DNA from: Cellvibrionaceae bacterium
GTDB lineage: Bacteria; Pseudomonadota; Gammaproteobacteria; Pseudomonadales; Cellvibrionaceae
NCBI GenBank assembly: GCA_025800435.1
Contig: JAOXRV010000563.1
Coordinates: 1 to 25,361 of the forward strand
Direction of reading: 5' to 3'
Length of the DNA: 25,361 bases
In this document: positions 15,207 through 22,323 of the stretch, in pieces
How the letters are laid out: the number at the start of each line of letters is the position of its first letter
Position numbering within the stretch: the stretch's first letter is position 1
Program-made: the position numbers and the translations under genes
Notes under the pieces: model-generated
Database searches by the model: none
Seen by the model: only the letters and a program-made list of their open reading frames with translations
Told to the model about the DNA's origin: nothing

Positions 15207-16406
15207 CTAGCGCATGGCCACCAACATAGTTTGCGGCTGTTCTAAATACTGTTTCCACAAATTATTAAAGTGGGCAATGGTGCCACCGTCGATCACCCGA
15301 TGATCCCCAGACCAGCTTACGGTCATTATCTGCCGGGCTTCTACCTCGCCCGCACTGTTAAAGCGCGGCAGTTTTTGTACCCGCCCCAAGGCCACAATGG
15401 CCACCTCGGGCTTATTAATAATTGGGGTTGCCACGGTGCCGCCTATGGCCCCCACATTGGATATACTGATGCTACCACCACTCAGATCCGCCGGGCTAAT
15501 TTTACCCGAGCGGGCAGCGGCGGTAAGGCGCGTCACCTCGGCGGCCACCTCCAGCAGCGTTAAGTTTTGCACGCCTTTGATATTGGGCACCAACAGGCCG
15601 GTTTTGCCATCCACCGCCATACCAATATTGTGATCGGCTACATAACACAGCTGGGTGAAGTCTTTATTGGCGCGGCTATTTAAAATCGGAAATTGTTTAA
15701 TTGCCAGCGACAGAGCCTTAATAAACAGCGGCATCAGGGTAATTTGTAAGTCGTCGTTGGCGTATTGTTGCTTCAAGCTCTGGCGCAAGGCCATTAGCTC
15801 GGTAATATCAATGTCTTCGGCATAGGTAAAATGCGGAATGGTGGCTACCGACTCGGCCATTCGCTGGCCCATAAGCGCACGCACCCCAGCGATGGGCTCA
15901 AACCGATCGACGCCAGCTTGCTGCTCTGGCGCCACCTCGGCGCGCTGCAGAAAACTAACGACATCTTGTTTCAAGACACGGCCATTTTTACCACTGGCGG
16001 GCACCTCGGCCAGGTCAATATCGTTTTCGCGTGCGAGTTTTCGCACCGCCGGCGTGCTCAATACTTTGCCGCCGCTTGGCAGCGGGGCTGGCGCGCTTTC
16101 TTCAACCGCCGCAACTGGCTCAGTTGCGGCTTCGGGCTCTGGCCCTGCCACCTCGGCCTGGGTCGCCGCGTCCAGTTCAATTGCAAACAATGGGCTGTGC
16201 ACCTTGGCAACCTCGCCCTGCCGGTAGTGCAGCTTGGTAATTTTACCGCTGTACATGGAGGGGATTTCGACGATGGCCTTATCGGTACTGACATCGGCCA
16301 CCACATCATCCTCGCCAATAATATCGCCCTCGGCCACTTTCCACTCCACCACTTCACACTCGACAATTCCCTCGCCGATATCGGGTAAAATAAAATCTTT
16401 AATCAT
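15207..16406 (-). CDS. bkdB: Branched-chain 2-oxo acid dehydrogenase E2 (dihydrolipoyl acyltransferase)
   Basis: A 399-residue E2 core protein that moves the acyl group from E1 to coenzyme A. It has one lipoyl domain (residues 1-80) with lipoyl-Lys43 in STDKAIVEIPS, an Ala/Pro/Glu-rich linker (about 81-112), a peripheral-subunit-binding domain (about 114-152, STPAVRKLARENDIDL...GRVLKQDV) and the catalytic domain (about 170-399) with His369 and Asp373 in SGDHRVIDGG. Together with the E1 genes upstream this indicates the branched-chain rather than the pyruvate complex. It begins 10 bases after bkdA2 ends. No E3 (lipoamide dehydrogenase) gene follows, so E3 must come from elsewhere in the genome. 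Confidence 0.95.
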   Translation of the reverse strand: MIKDFILPDIGEGIVECEVVEWKVAEGDIIGEDDVVADVSTDKAIVEIPSMYSGKITKLHYRQGEVAKVHSPLFAIELDAATQAEVAGPEPEAATEPVAAVEESAPAPLPSGGKVLSTPAVRKLARENDIDLAEVPASGKNGRVLKQDVVSFLQRAEVAPEQQAGVDRFEPIAGVRALMGQRMAESVATIPHFTYAEDIDITELMALRQSLKQQYANDDLQITLMPLFIKALSLAIKQFPILNSRANKDFTQLCYVADHNIGMAVDGKTGLLVPNIKGVQNLTLLEVAAEVTRLTAAARSGKISPADLSGGSISISNVGAIGGTVATPIINKPEVAIVALGRVQKLPRFNSAGEVEARQIMTVSWSGDHRVIDGGTIAHFNNLWKQYLEQPQTMLVAMR

Positions 16407-16416
16407 TGTTAAACCC

Positions 16417-17394
16417 TCAGTAGTTCAAGCTGGCCACAATGGCTTCATAGACTTTTAAGTAATCCGGTAAATATTCCTTTTCCAGTGCCAGCGGAAACGG
16501 GGTATCCAAACCTGTCACCCGAGTAATCGGTGCCTCCAGCGATAAAAAGCACTCATGCTGCACCGTCGCCGCAATCTCGGCGCCAAAACCGCCTGTGTGG
16601 GTGGCCTCGTGCGCTAATACTAAACGCCCGGTCTTACACACGGATTTGCTGACGGTTTCAATATCCCAGGGCAGCAGCGAACGCAGATCAATCAGCTCGC
16701 AGGAAATACCTTCTTCGGCGGCTTTGTCGGCGGCCTTTTGCATTTCGACCATCTGTGCACCCCAGGCCAACAGGGTAATATCACTGCCACTGCGCAGCAC
16801 TTCGGCCTTGCCGATGGGCAGTTCATAATCTTCTTCAGGCACTTCACCTTCGGCGGCTCGATACAAGCGCTTGGGCTCAAAAAATATAACCGGGTCTGGC
16901 TCGCGAATGGCGGCCAGTAATAGGCCCTTGGCCTGGTAGGGAGTGCTGGGCACCAGCACTTTTAAACCTGGGGTGTGACAAAAATAGGCCTCGGGCGACT
17001 GAGAGTGATACAGGCCGCCGGCGATACCGCCCCCATAGGGGGTGCGAAACACCAAGCTGCCGACATTAAATTGATTGCCCGAGCGATAGCGGAACTTGGC
17101 CGCCTCATTCACAATTTGGTCAAAGGCGGGAAAGATGTAATCGGCAAATTGAATTTCCGCCACTGCGGTGCTGCCGTGGGCGGCGATGCCCACCGCAAAA
17201 CCGGCGATGCCCTGCTCGGTTAACGGGGTGTTAAAACAGCGGGCCACACCGTATTTTTCTTGCAGGTGACTGGTGGCACGAAACACGCCGCCAAACTTGC
17301 CCACGTCTTCACCCAGGCAAATCATACTGGGGTCGGCAGCCATGGCGGTATCGAGCGCGCTATTAACCGCTTGCAATAAATTCATCTTAGCCAT
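16417..17394 (-). CDS. bkdA2: Branched-chain 2-oxo acid dehydrogenase E1 beta subunit
   Basis: A 325-residue subunit of the thiamine-diphosphate-dependent E1, working with the alpha subunit to decarboxylate the keto acids of Val, Leu and Ile. Transketolase-type motifs are present: MICLGEDVGKFGGVFRAT at about 24-41, FNTPLTEQGIAGFAVG at about 54-69, AEIQFADYIFPAFDQIVNEA, and the C-terminal domain with VLAHEATHTGGFGAEIAA. ATG 17394 (MAKMNLLQAV) is the true start; the frame opens further upstream, but that part lies inside bkdA1 and is unlike the family. It overlaps bkdA1 by 8 bases, showing tight translational coupling. Confidence 0.95.
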   Translation of the reverse strand: MAKMNLLQAVNSALDTAMAADPSMICLGEDVGKFGGVFRATSHLQEKYGVARCFNTPLTEQGIAGFAVGIAAHGSTAVAEIQFADYIFPAFDQIVNEAAKFRYRSGNQFNVGSLVFRTPYGGGIAGGLYHSQSPEAYFCHTPGLKVLVPSTPYQAKGLLLAAIREPDPVIFFEPKRLYRAAEGEVPEEDYELPIGKAEVLRSGSDITLLAWGAQMVEMQKAADKAAEEGISCELIDLRSLLPWDIETVSKSVCKTGRLVLAHEATHTGGFGAEIAATVQHECFLSLEAPITRVTGLDTPFPLALEKEYLPDYLKVYEAIVASLNY

Positions 17395-18556
17395 GTTTGG
17401 CACCTCCGGCAATTGGATAATGCTCGGGGTATTTGGCGATATGCTGCTGCAACTCGGCAAACTGTTGTTGTAAGTGGGCCGGCGGGTGCCGGTACACATC
17501 CTCAATCAAATCGCCGAGCGGCGGCATGGGTTTTTTCTCAACCCGCTTGAGGGTTTCCAGCACCTCGCGCCGATAGGACTCTAATAATTTTTTATCGTCG
17601 GCCTCGCTCCACCAGCCCTTCGTCTGCAACCACAGGCGCATACGCTCAATCGGATCTTTCTCGCGCCATTTGTCCTCCTCATCGCGGCTGCGATAGCCGC
17701 TGGGGTCATCGGAGGTGGAGTGGGCGCCGAGCCGATAGCTCATGGTTTCAATTAACACTGGCTCATTATTTTGCAGCGCCAGTTTGCGCGCCTGGGTGGC
17801 GGCGGCGTAGACCGCCAGCAAATCATTGCCGTCGACGCGAATGGTTTTAATGCCGTAGCCTACGCCGCGGGCGGCAATACCATCACCCTTAAACTGCTCT
17901 GCCGCCGGGGTAGAAATGGCGTAACCATTATTGCGGCAGACAAACACCACCGGGCAATTGAGCACCGCCGCCATATTTAAACCGGCGTGAAAATCGCCCT
18001 CACTGGCGGCACCCTCGCCAAAATAGCACAGGGTGCAAGCGGCCTTGCCCGCCAACTTTTGGGCGTAGGCATAGCCGGCTGCCTGGGGAATTTGGGTGGC
18101 CAAAGGCGAGCTGATGGTCATAAAGTTAAGCTCGGCCGAACCGTAGTGCACAGGCATCTGTCGGCCCTTACCCAAGTCGGCGGCGCGGCCCAACAGCTGG
18201 TCCATAAACTGCTCACTGCTAAAGCCCCGGTAGCTGAGTGCGGCCTGCTCCCGGTACTGGCCCATAATCATATCTTCGGGCGCAAATGCGGCGGCCGTGC
18301 CGGTAACCGAGGCCTCTTCACCGATACAGCTCACATAAAAACTGAGCCGGCCCTGGCGCTGAGCGCTGATCATGCGCTCGTCCAAGACCCGGGTATAGAC
18401 CATACTGCGGTACATTTTTAGGGCCTGCTGCTGCCCCAGCTCGGGCAGCTGGGCGCCGGGCTGGGTGCCGCCATCGGCATTGAGCAGGCTGAGGGTGGCA
18501 ATGGGCAGTTCATGGCCACTGATAAATTGGGCGCGGTGGATAAGATTGGGGGTCAT
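17387..18556 (-). CDS. bkdA1: Branched-chain 2-oxo acid dehydrogenase E1 alpha subunit
   Basis: A 389-residue E1 alpha subunit. The thiamine diphosphate and Mg site is seen as GEGAASEGDFHAGLN (180-194) through CRNNGYAISTP (Asn209/Asn210). The phosphorylation loop of the mammalian homologue is conserved: GAHSTSDDPSGYRS at 277-290, where Ser280 and Ser290 align with mammalian sites 1 and 2; the motif also occurs in bacterial homologues because it forms the active-site loop. The start ATG 18556 follows GGAGG by 5 bases. It is the first gene of bkdA1-bkdA2-bkdB-kinase. A 16-bp palindrome lies just upstream and may be an operator. Confidence 0.95.
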   Translation of the reverse strand: MTPNLIHRAQFISGHELPIATLSLLNADGGTQPGAQLPELGQQQALKMYRSMVYTRVLDERMISAQRQGRLSFYVSCIGEEASVTGTAAAFAPEDMIMGQYREQAALSYRGFSSEQFMDQLLGRAADLGKGRQMPVHYGSAELNFMTISSPLATQIPQAAGYAYAQKLAGKAACTLCYFGEGAASEGDFHAGLNMAAVLNCPVVFVCRNNGYAISTPAAEQFKGDGIAARGVGYGIKTIRVDGNDLLAVYAAATQARKLALQNNEPVLIETMSYRLGAHSTSDDPSGYRSRDEEDKWREKDPIERMRLWLQTKGWWSEADDKKLLESYRREVLETLKRVEKKPMPPLGDLIEDVYRHPPAHLQQQFAELQQHIAKYPEHYPIAGGAKHG

Positions 18557-18575
18557 ACTCGCCTCCGGGCTACCT

Positions 18576-18591
18576 TATTCTGATCAGAATA
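18576..18591. promoter_or_regulatory. 16-bp perfect palindrome upstream of bkdA1, candidate operator
   Basis: TATTCTGATCAGAATA is identical to its reverse complement across all 16 bases. It lies 20-35 bp upstream of the bkdA1 start, between the ribosome binding site and the likely promoter, a position suited to repression. No regulator gene adjoins the operon. The sequence does not match the usual operators I know for BkdR/Lrp or LiuR, so the binder is unknown. A looser inverted repeat (CCTGCCA, 10 bases, TGGCAGG) lies further upstream at 18613-18636. Confidence 0.5.
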
Positions 18592-18718
18592 GCACCCCAA
18601 ATCGGAGGGAGTCCTGCCAAAGTCGCCTCTGGCAGGTGATGTTTTGAACAGTTTTGCTTAATTTTGTCGATTATTTAAAATTATTGGCCACTTTGCGCGA
18701 TATTGACGATTTATTTTC

Positions 18719-19804
18719 TTAAGGGGCGGGTTTTAGGCGCAATAGCCGCCCCGCATCGGTTAACAGGTAGATATAGCCCTCCGGGCCCTCTGCCACATGA
18801 CGAATACGCAGGCCCTTGTCGGCCAGCATGCGCTCTTGCTCCTGCAATTTGCCCTGGGCATCAAAACCCAGGCGGTTGAGGTGGGTCATGGCCAGGGCGC
18901 CGGCAAAAAACTGGCCCTGCCACTGGGGAAAAGCCGCACCGGAATAGATCATCAAGCTGCTGGGGGCAATCGAAGGTATATAGACCACCGCCGCATCCAG
19001 CATGCCCTCTATCTGGCTGGCTTCGCCCACCGGCTTGTCTTCGCTGTACTCGCGCCCGTATGAGGCCCGGGGCCAGCCGTAGTTGGCACCGGCCACAATT
19101 TTATTGATTTCGTCGCCGCCGCGGGGGCCGTGTTCAATCTCCCACAGTTGGCCGTCGCCATCAAAGGCCAGGCCCTGGGGATTGCGGTGACCGTAGGAAT
19201 AAATCTCCGGTTTGATATTGGCCTGACCATAGAAGGGGTTATCGGCCAGGGCCTTGCCCTCCATATCGACCCGCAACACGGTGCCGATATGGTTGCTATT
19301 ATCCTGGGCCGGGGCACGCACACCGCGATCGCCGACGCCAAAATACAGGTGGCCGTCCGGGCCAAAAGCTATGCGGCTGCCGTAGTGGCGGCCGGTGACA
19401 CTGACCGAGTCGCTCACCAGCAAATCTTGCCACTGGGTCAGGGCACTGCCTTCAAGTTTGGCCCTGGCCAGGGTCGTGCGGCCCCGGCCTTCGTCACTGG
19501 CCTTGTTATAGGTAAAGTAGAGCCAACCATTGGGGTGGTATTTTACATCCATCAAACCGCCCTGGCCGCGGCTGTAAATATCTTTGGGCAAACCGCTGAG
19601 TGGCCGACGCTGGCCGCTGGCCAGATCAAATAACTGGGCGCTGCCGGCCTTCTCGGTAATAACTATTTGCCCGGCATCGATAAATGCCAAACCCCAGGGG
19701 CGCTTTAACTCGGTTGCCAGCTCTTCCAGCTGATATTCGGCCGCTTGAGAACAGGCGGTTAATAAGCTTGCGCACAACAGTAATTTGGATAATTTCGGCT
19801 TCAT
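18719..19804 (-). CDS. PQQ-dependent aldose sugar dehydrogenase (YliI/Asd-like)
   Basis: A 361-residue exported beta-propeller enzyme of the soluble glucose dehydrogenase family, oxidising aldose sugars with pyrroloquinoline quinone in the periplasm. Motifs: RPWGLAFID near the mature N-terminus, GQGGLMDVKYHPNGWLYFTY, YGSRIAFGPDGHLYFGVGDR, YGHRNPQGLAFD, IEHGPRGGDEIN and ANYGWPRASYGREY. The signal region KLLLCASLLTACSQA contains a possible lipobox (LTAC), so it may be either a lipoprotein or a freely periplasmic protein. It follows the DUF3465 gene by 12 bases. No PQQ synthesis genes are in the window, so whether the host makes or takes up PQQ is unknown. Confidence 0.92.
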   Translation of the reverse strand: MKPKLSKLLLCASLLTACSQAAEYQLEELATELKRPWGLAFIDAGQIVITEKAGSAQLFDLASGQRRPLSGLPKDIYSRGQGGLMDVKYHPNGWLYFTYNKASDEGRGRTTLARAKLEGSALTQWQDLLVSDSVSVTGRHYGSRIAFGPDGHLYFGVGDRGVRAPAQDNSNHIGTVLRVDMEGKALADNPFYGQANIKPEIYSYGHRNPQGLAFDGDGQLWEIEHGPRGGDEINKIVAGANYGWPRASYGREYSEDKPVGEASQIEGMLDAAVVYIPSIAPSSLMIYSGAAFPQWQGQFFAGALAMTHLNRLGFDAQGKLQEQERMLADKGLRIRHVAEGPEGYIYLLTDAGRLLRLKPAP

Positions 19805-19816
19805 TATTGCTCTCGC

Positions 19817-20251
19817 TTATTGGTAGACAACATCGGCTAGGCGCAGCCAGCCACCGGGTTTGCGGCCACGCGGGTCGTGGTGAGTCCAGTGGATTACCCC
19901 GCCTTTATCATTCCACTCGTAGCGGCCCTTAATAAAAATACGCTGCCCGGCGCGCAGGGGCGCGCGCTCGGCCAAATCGATATTATGGGCCACCAGCAAG
20001 CTGGGCAAGCCCGGCGCCTGCACCAAAAAACGCTGATGACGGCTGCCGTGATTATCATCGGGCAGGGTTTTTTTAATGGTAAACGGCGCCTCTTCAAACC
20101 ACACTTCGCTGCGCTTGGCCGCTGCTGCCGCGGCGATAGTCGCCAGACCATCGCTGGCCGGCTGATTGTTTTCGCTGTATTTATAAACCCCGGCCAGTAA
20201 AAACACCAGCACCAGGGTCATGGCCTGTTTCCAGAACTTATTTTGATTCAC
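19817..20251 (-). CDS. DUF3465 family exported protein
   Basis: A 144-residue protein with an N-terminal hydrophobic segment (MTLVLVFLLAGVYKY, residues about 11-25) that is a signal anchor or signal peptide. The C-terminal 90 residues match DUF3465: HQRFLVQAPGLPSLLVAHNIDL, GQRIFIKGRYEWNDKGGVIHW and THHDPRGRKPGGWL, a pattern like a small OB-fold. The start is GTG 20251, which overlaps the end of the methyltransferase gene by 14 bases; an in-frame ATG at 20221 is the alternative. GAGGG precedes the GTG. The family's function is not known. It sits between a methyltransferase and the aldose dehydrogenase in one operon. Confidence 0.85.
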   Translation of the reverse strand: MNQNKFWKQAMTLVLVFLLAGVYKYSENNQPASDGLATIAAAAAAKRSEVWFEEAPFTIKKTLPDDNHGSRHQRFLVQAPGLPSLLVAHNIDLAERAPLRAGQRIFIKGRYEWNDKGGVIHWTHHDPRGRKPGGWLRLADVVYQ

Positions 20252-21443
20252 TGCAATCGCCCTCGGGTAAATAGGCGTTTATTAATAGATTACGCGGGCT
20301 TAACTCACGCTGACAAAAGACCCCCAGCTGCACCTGATAGCCCTGCTGGTGCAGGTATAATGCCAGATCCTGCACTATCCACAATTCCAGCGCGCGCCGA
20401 AAGCCCAAACGCAGCAGATCCAAGCGCCTTGCCTGGGCAAAGCGCTCGGCCCCGCGCTGCTGCCAATAGGCCCAGTCTACCTCGACCGGCACGGCCAGCC
20501 CTTGCGCCGCCGCCAATTTACGACAAAACGCTTCGAACCCAAGCTTGAGCGCCGATTGGGGCAGCGAGGGGGTGGTCAAGTATTCATCCACACCGCGCCA
20601 ACTGCGCTGCCAGCAATCAAAGCCCAGGCGCCAGGCCTGTATCTGCTCGCGCTTGTGGCGCACCGCCGCCGGCGCGGTCACGGTTTCTTGCACCGCTGTG
20701 TGCAGGTCTAAGCGCTGCAGCGCTAAATCGTATTGGCGGCCCAGTTGCGACAGTGGGCGATACTGGGCCTGGGCGGTCTTTTGATAACAACAGGGGGCCA
20801 GGGCCAAGGCCCGTGGGCGGGTGTCTGCACATAACTGCAGCAACTGCCGATGCAGATCACCACAGGCGTGCAGGGCCAGCAATTGGCTTTCGGTTTGCAC
20901 CCAGGGGCGACAGTCTTGCTGCAGCACATCCACCTCGGCAAAGGCCAACTCCATGCCCTCGCTCAGCTCGCGTCCGGCGGCCACCAGCGCCGGGTCGCGC
21001 TCTAGGCAGCAGGCCGGACAGGGCTGTTGGCGGTAGAGATAGCGAGCCAAATGGCCTTTACCGCTGCACCAGTCCAGCAGTTGTTGCCCACGCCGGGGCA
21101 GAGCGGCGGCAAAGGCCTGTATCTGCTGCCATTTACGACCGGGAATATGGCGCTGAAAAAATGGGTCCAGCTCAATTAAAGGCTGGGGCTCACACGGGGG
21201 AATTTGCAACAACTCAGATAGGGGCGAAAGCTTAGGCAGGGCTTCTTGCAGCAGTTGCAACAACACATCGGGGTTGTTCTCCAGCCGCTCTAGGGCCTGT
21301 TTATCCAGACTTAGCAGCCGCGCGTTTAACTCGGGCAGCTGCGCCTGCCAGGGCAACTGGGCTTGCATATAAGCCCGGGGCTGCCAGTAGTGGCGATGGT
21401 CCAGCAATAGCTGGCTGAGTTGGATAAAGCTGTTGCAATTCAA
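20238..21443 (-). CDS. SAM-dependent methyltransferase, Methyltransf_32 (METTL25-like) type
   Basis: About 401 residues if the TTG at 21443 is used. The SAM-binding motif I, LLDWCSGKGHLARYL, falls at about residue 122, followed by CLERDPALVAAGREL (motif II). HACGDLHRQLLQL and LALAPCCYQKT are the hallmark His-Ala-Cys-Gly-Asp and Cys-Cys-Tyr segments of Methyltransf_32 proteins, related to METTL25. Start choice is weak: the frame opens at 21638, but that overlaps the divergent DUF3581 gene; the helix LLLDHRHYWQPRAY before Met at 21368 looks genuine, so TTG 21443 (AAGG 12 bases upstream) is proposed. The methyl acceptor is unknown. It is the first gene of a three-gene operon. Confidence 0.8.
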   Translation of the reverse strand: MNCNSFIQLSQLLLDHRHYWQPRAYMQAQLPWQAQLPELNARLLSLDKQALERLENNPDVLLQLLQEALPKLSPLSELLQIPPCEPQPLIELDPFFQRHIPGRKWQQIQAFAAALPRRGQQLLDWCSGKGHLARYLYRQQPCPACCLERDPALVAAGRELSEGMELAFAEVDVLQQDCRPWVQTESQLLALHACGDLHRQLLQLCADTRPRALALAPCCYQKTAQAQYRPLSQLGRQYDLALQRLDLHTAVQETVTAPAAVRHKREQIQAWRLGFDCWQRSWRGVDEYLTTPSLPQSALKLGFEAFCRKLAAAQGLAVPVEVDWAYWQQRGAERFAQARRLDLLRLGFRRALELWIVQDLALYLHQQGYQVQLGVFCQRELSPRNLLINAYLPEGDCSESK

Positions 21444-21481
21444 GTTTACGCGCCTTGCCAATAGGGCCCAAGCCCAATAAC

Positions 21482-21490
21482 TGCTATACT
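21482..21490 (+). promoter_or_regulatory. Extended -10 promoter of the DUF3581 gene
   Basis: TGCTATACT is an extended -10 (TGN followed by TATACT, 5 of 6). No -35 lies at 16-18 bp; TTGCCA is found 24 bp upstream, which is too far. The start site would be near 21497, giving a leader of about 25 bases before ATG 21522. Confidence 0.5.
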
Positions 21491-21521
21491 GCCGGCCTTT
21501 AAAAAACAGTGTTAAGTGTAT

Positions 21522-22241
21522 ATGCAAATCGACCAGTACTTCACCCCCAACCCTGGCAATCCAGATCAGTTTAGCTTTAGCCGCGCACAAGCCAGTGATT
21601 TTGCCAAGTTTGTGGCCAACGATTACAACCCCATCCACGATATCGACGCCAAGCGCTTTTGCGTACCCGGCGACCTATTGTTTGCCGTCAGCCTGGCCAA
21701 GAGCGGCCTGAACCAGCAGATGGATGTGGATTTTGCCGATATGGTGGTGGACGGCGTTGAACTGACCCTGGAGCACAAAGACCAAGAGGAGATTCTGCGC
21801 GGCGGCAACGACAAAGAGTATTTGCATATACACCGGCGCGGCGCGCACAGCGACGACCCCAGTATTATCAGCCAGCTAAGTGAAAGCTATGTGGCCTACT
21901 CGGGCAAAACTTTTCCCCATATTCTGGTGCCGCTGATGCGCGAGCAGGGGGTAATGATCAACCCTGCGCGGCCATTGGTTATCTACGAGAGCGCCCGCAT
22001 CGAGCTGGACCACCTTGATTTTAGCGAGCCCCGGCTAGAAGGGGCCGAATCATCGTTAGCGGTTGACGGCAAACGCGGCAGCGTGCGCCTAGGCTTTGAT
22101 ATTTTTTGCGGCGAGCAGAAAGTTGGCCACGGCGAGAAGCGCATGGTGTTAAGCGGGCTGCGCGAGTTTGATGAAGCCGCCATGCAAGCGGTGGTCGACT
22201 ATTACAATGAGCGCACCAAGAGCTTTAGCCGCGCCAGTTAA
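21522..22241 (+). CDS. DUF3581 family protein (hotdog-like)
   Basis: A 239-residue cytosolic protein matching the gammaproteobacterial family DUF3581. Its N-terminal half, SRAQASDFAKFVANDYNPIH followed by AKRFCVPGDLLFAVSLAKSG, resembles the start of MaoC/hotdog-fold hydratases, in which Asp-Tyr-Asn-Pro-Ile-His is the active-site loop. The second half repeats a hotdog-like pattern. Catalysis on acyl-CoA substrates is suggested by this resemblance but is inference. GTG 21516 is an alternative start. The gene is divergent from the methyltransferase operon and ends at a strong bidirectional terminator. Confidence 0.88.
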   Translation: MQIDQYFTPNPGNPDQFSFSRAQASDFAKFVANDYNPIHDIDAKRFCVPGDLLFAVSLAKSGLNQQMDVDFADMVVDGVELTLEHKDQEEILRGGNDKEYLHIHRRGAHSDDPSIISQLSESYVAYSGKTFPHILVPLMREQGVMINPARPLVIYESARIELDHLDFSEPRLEGAESSLAVDGKRGSVRLGFDIFCGEQKVGHGEKRMVLSGLREFDEAAMQAVVDYYNERTKSFSRAS

Positions 22242-22270
22242 TGCACGAAACGGCGCTCGACTATTTGTAC

Positions 22271-22314
22271 CCAGGCAATAAAAAGGCCGAAAAAGCGGCC
22301 TTTTTATTGCCTGG
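22271..22314. terminator. Bidirectional intrinsic terminator
   Basis: A perfect 19-bp inverted repeat (22271-22289 and 22296-22314) with a 6-base loop. The GC core GGCCG/CGGCC is flanked by A-runs on the left and T-runs on the right, so it can end transcription in both directions. It sits between the convergent DUF3581 and aldehyde dehydrogenase genes. Confidence 0.92.
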
Positions 22315-22323
22315 CAAACTGTA

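Noticed and set aside
15831..16388. 185-codon open frame on the plus strand
   Set aside because: It is antisense to bkdB, has no ribosome binding site worth noting, and codes for no known motif; a by-product of codon bias in the real gene.
20753..21235. 160-codon open frame on the plus strand
   Set aside because: Antisense to the methyltransferase motif I region; the translation is Arg/Pro/Gly rich and unlike a protein.
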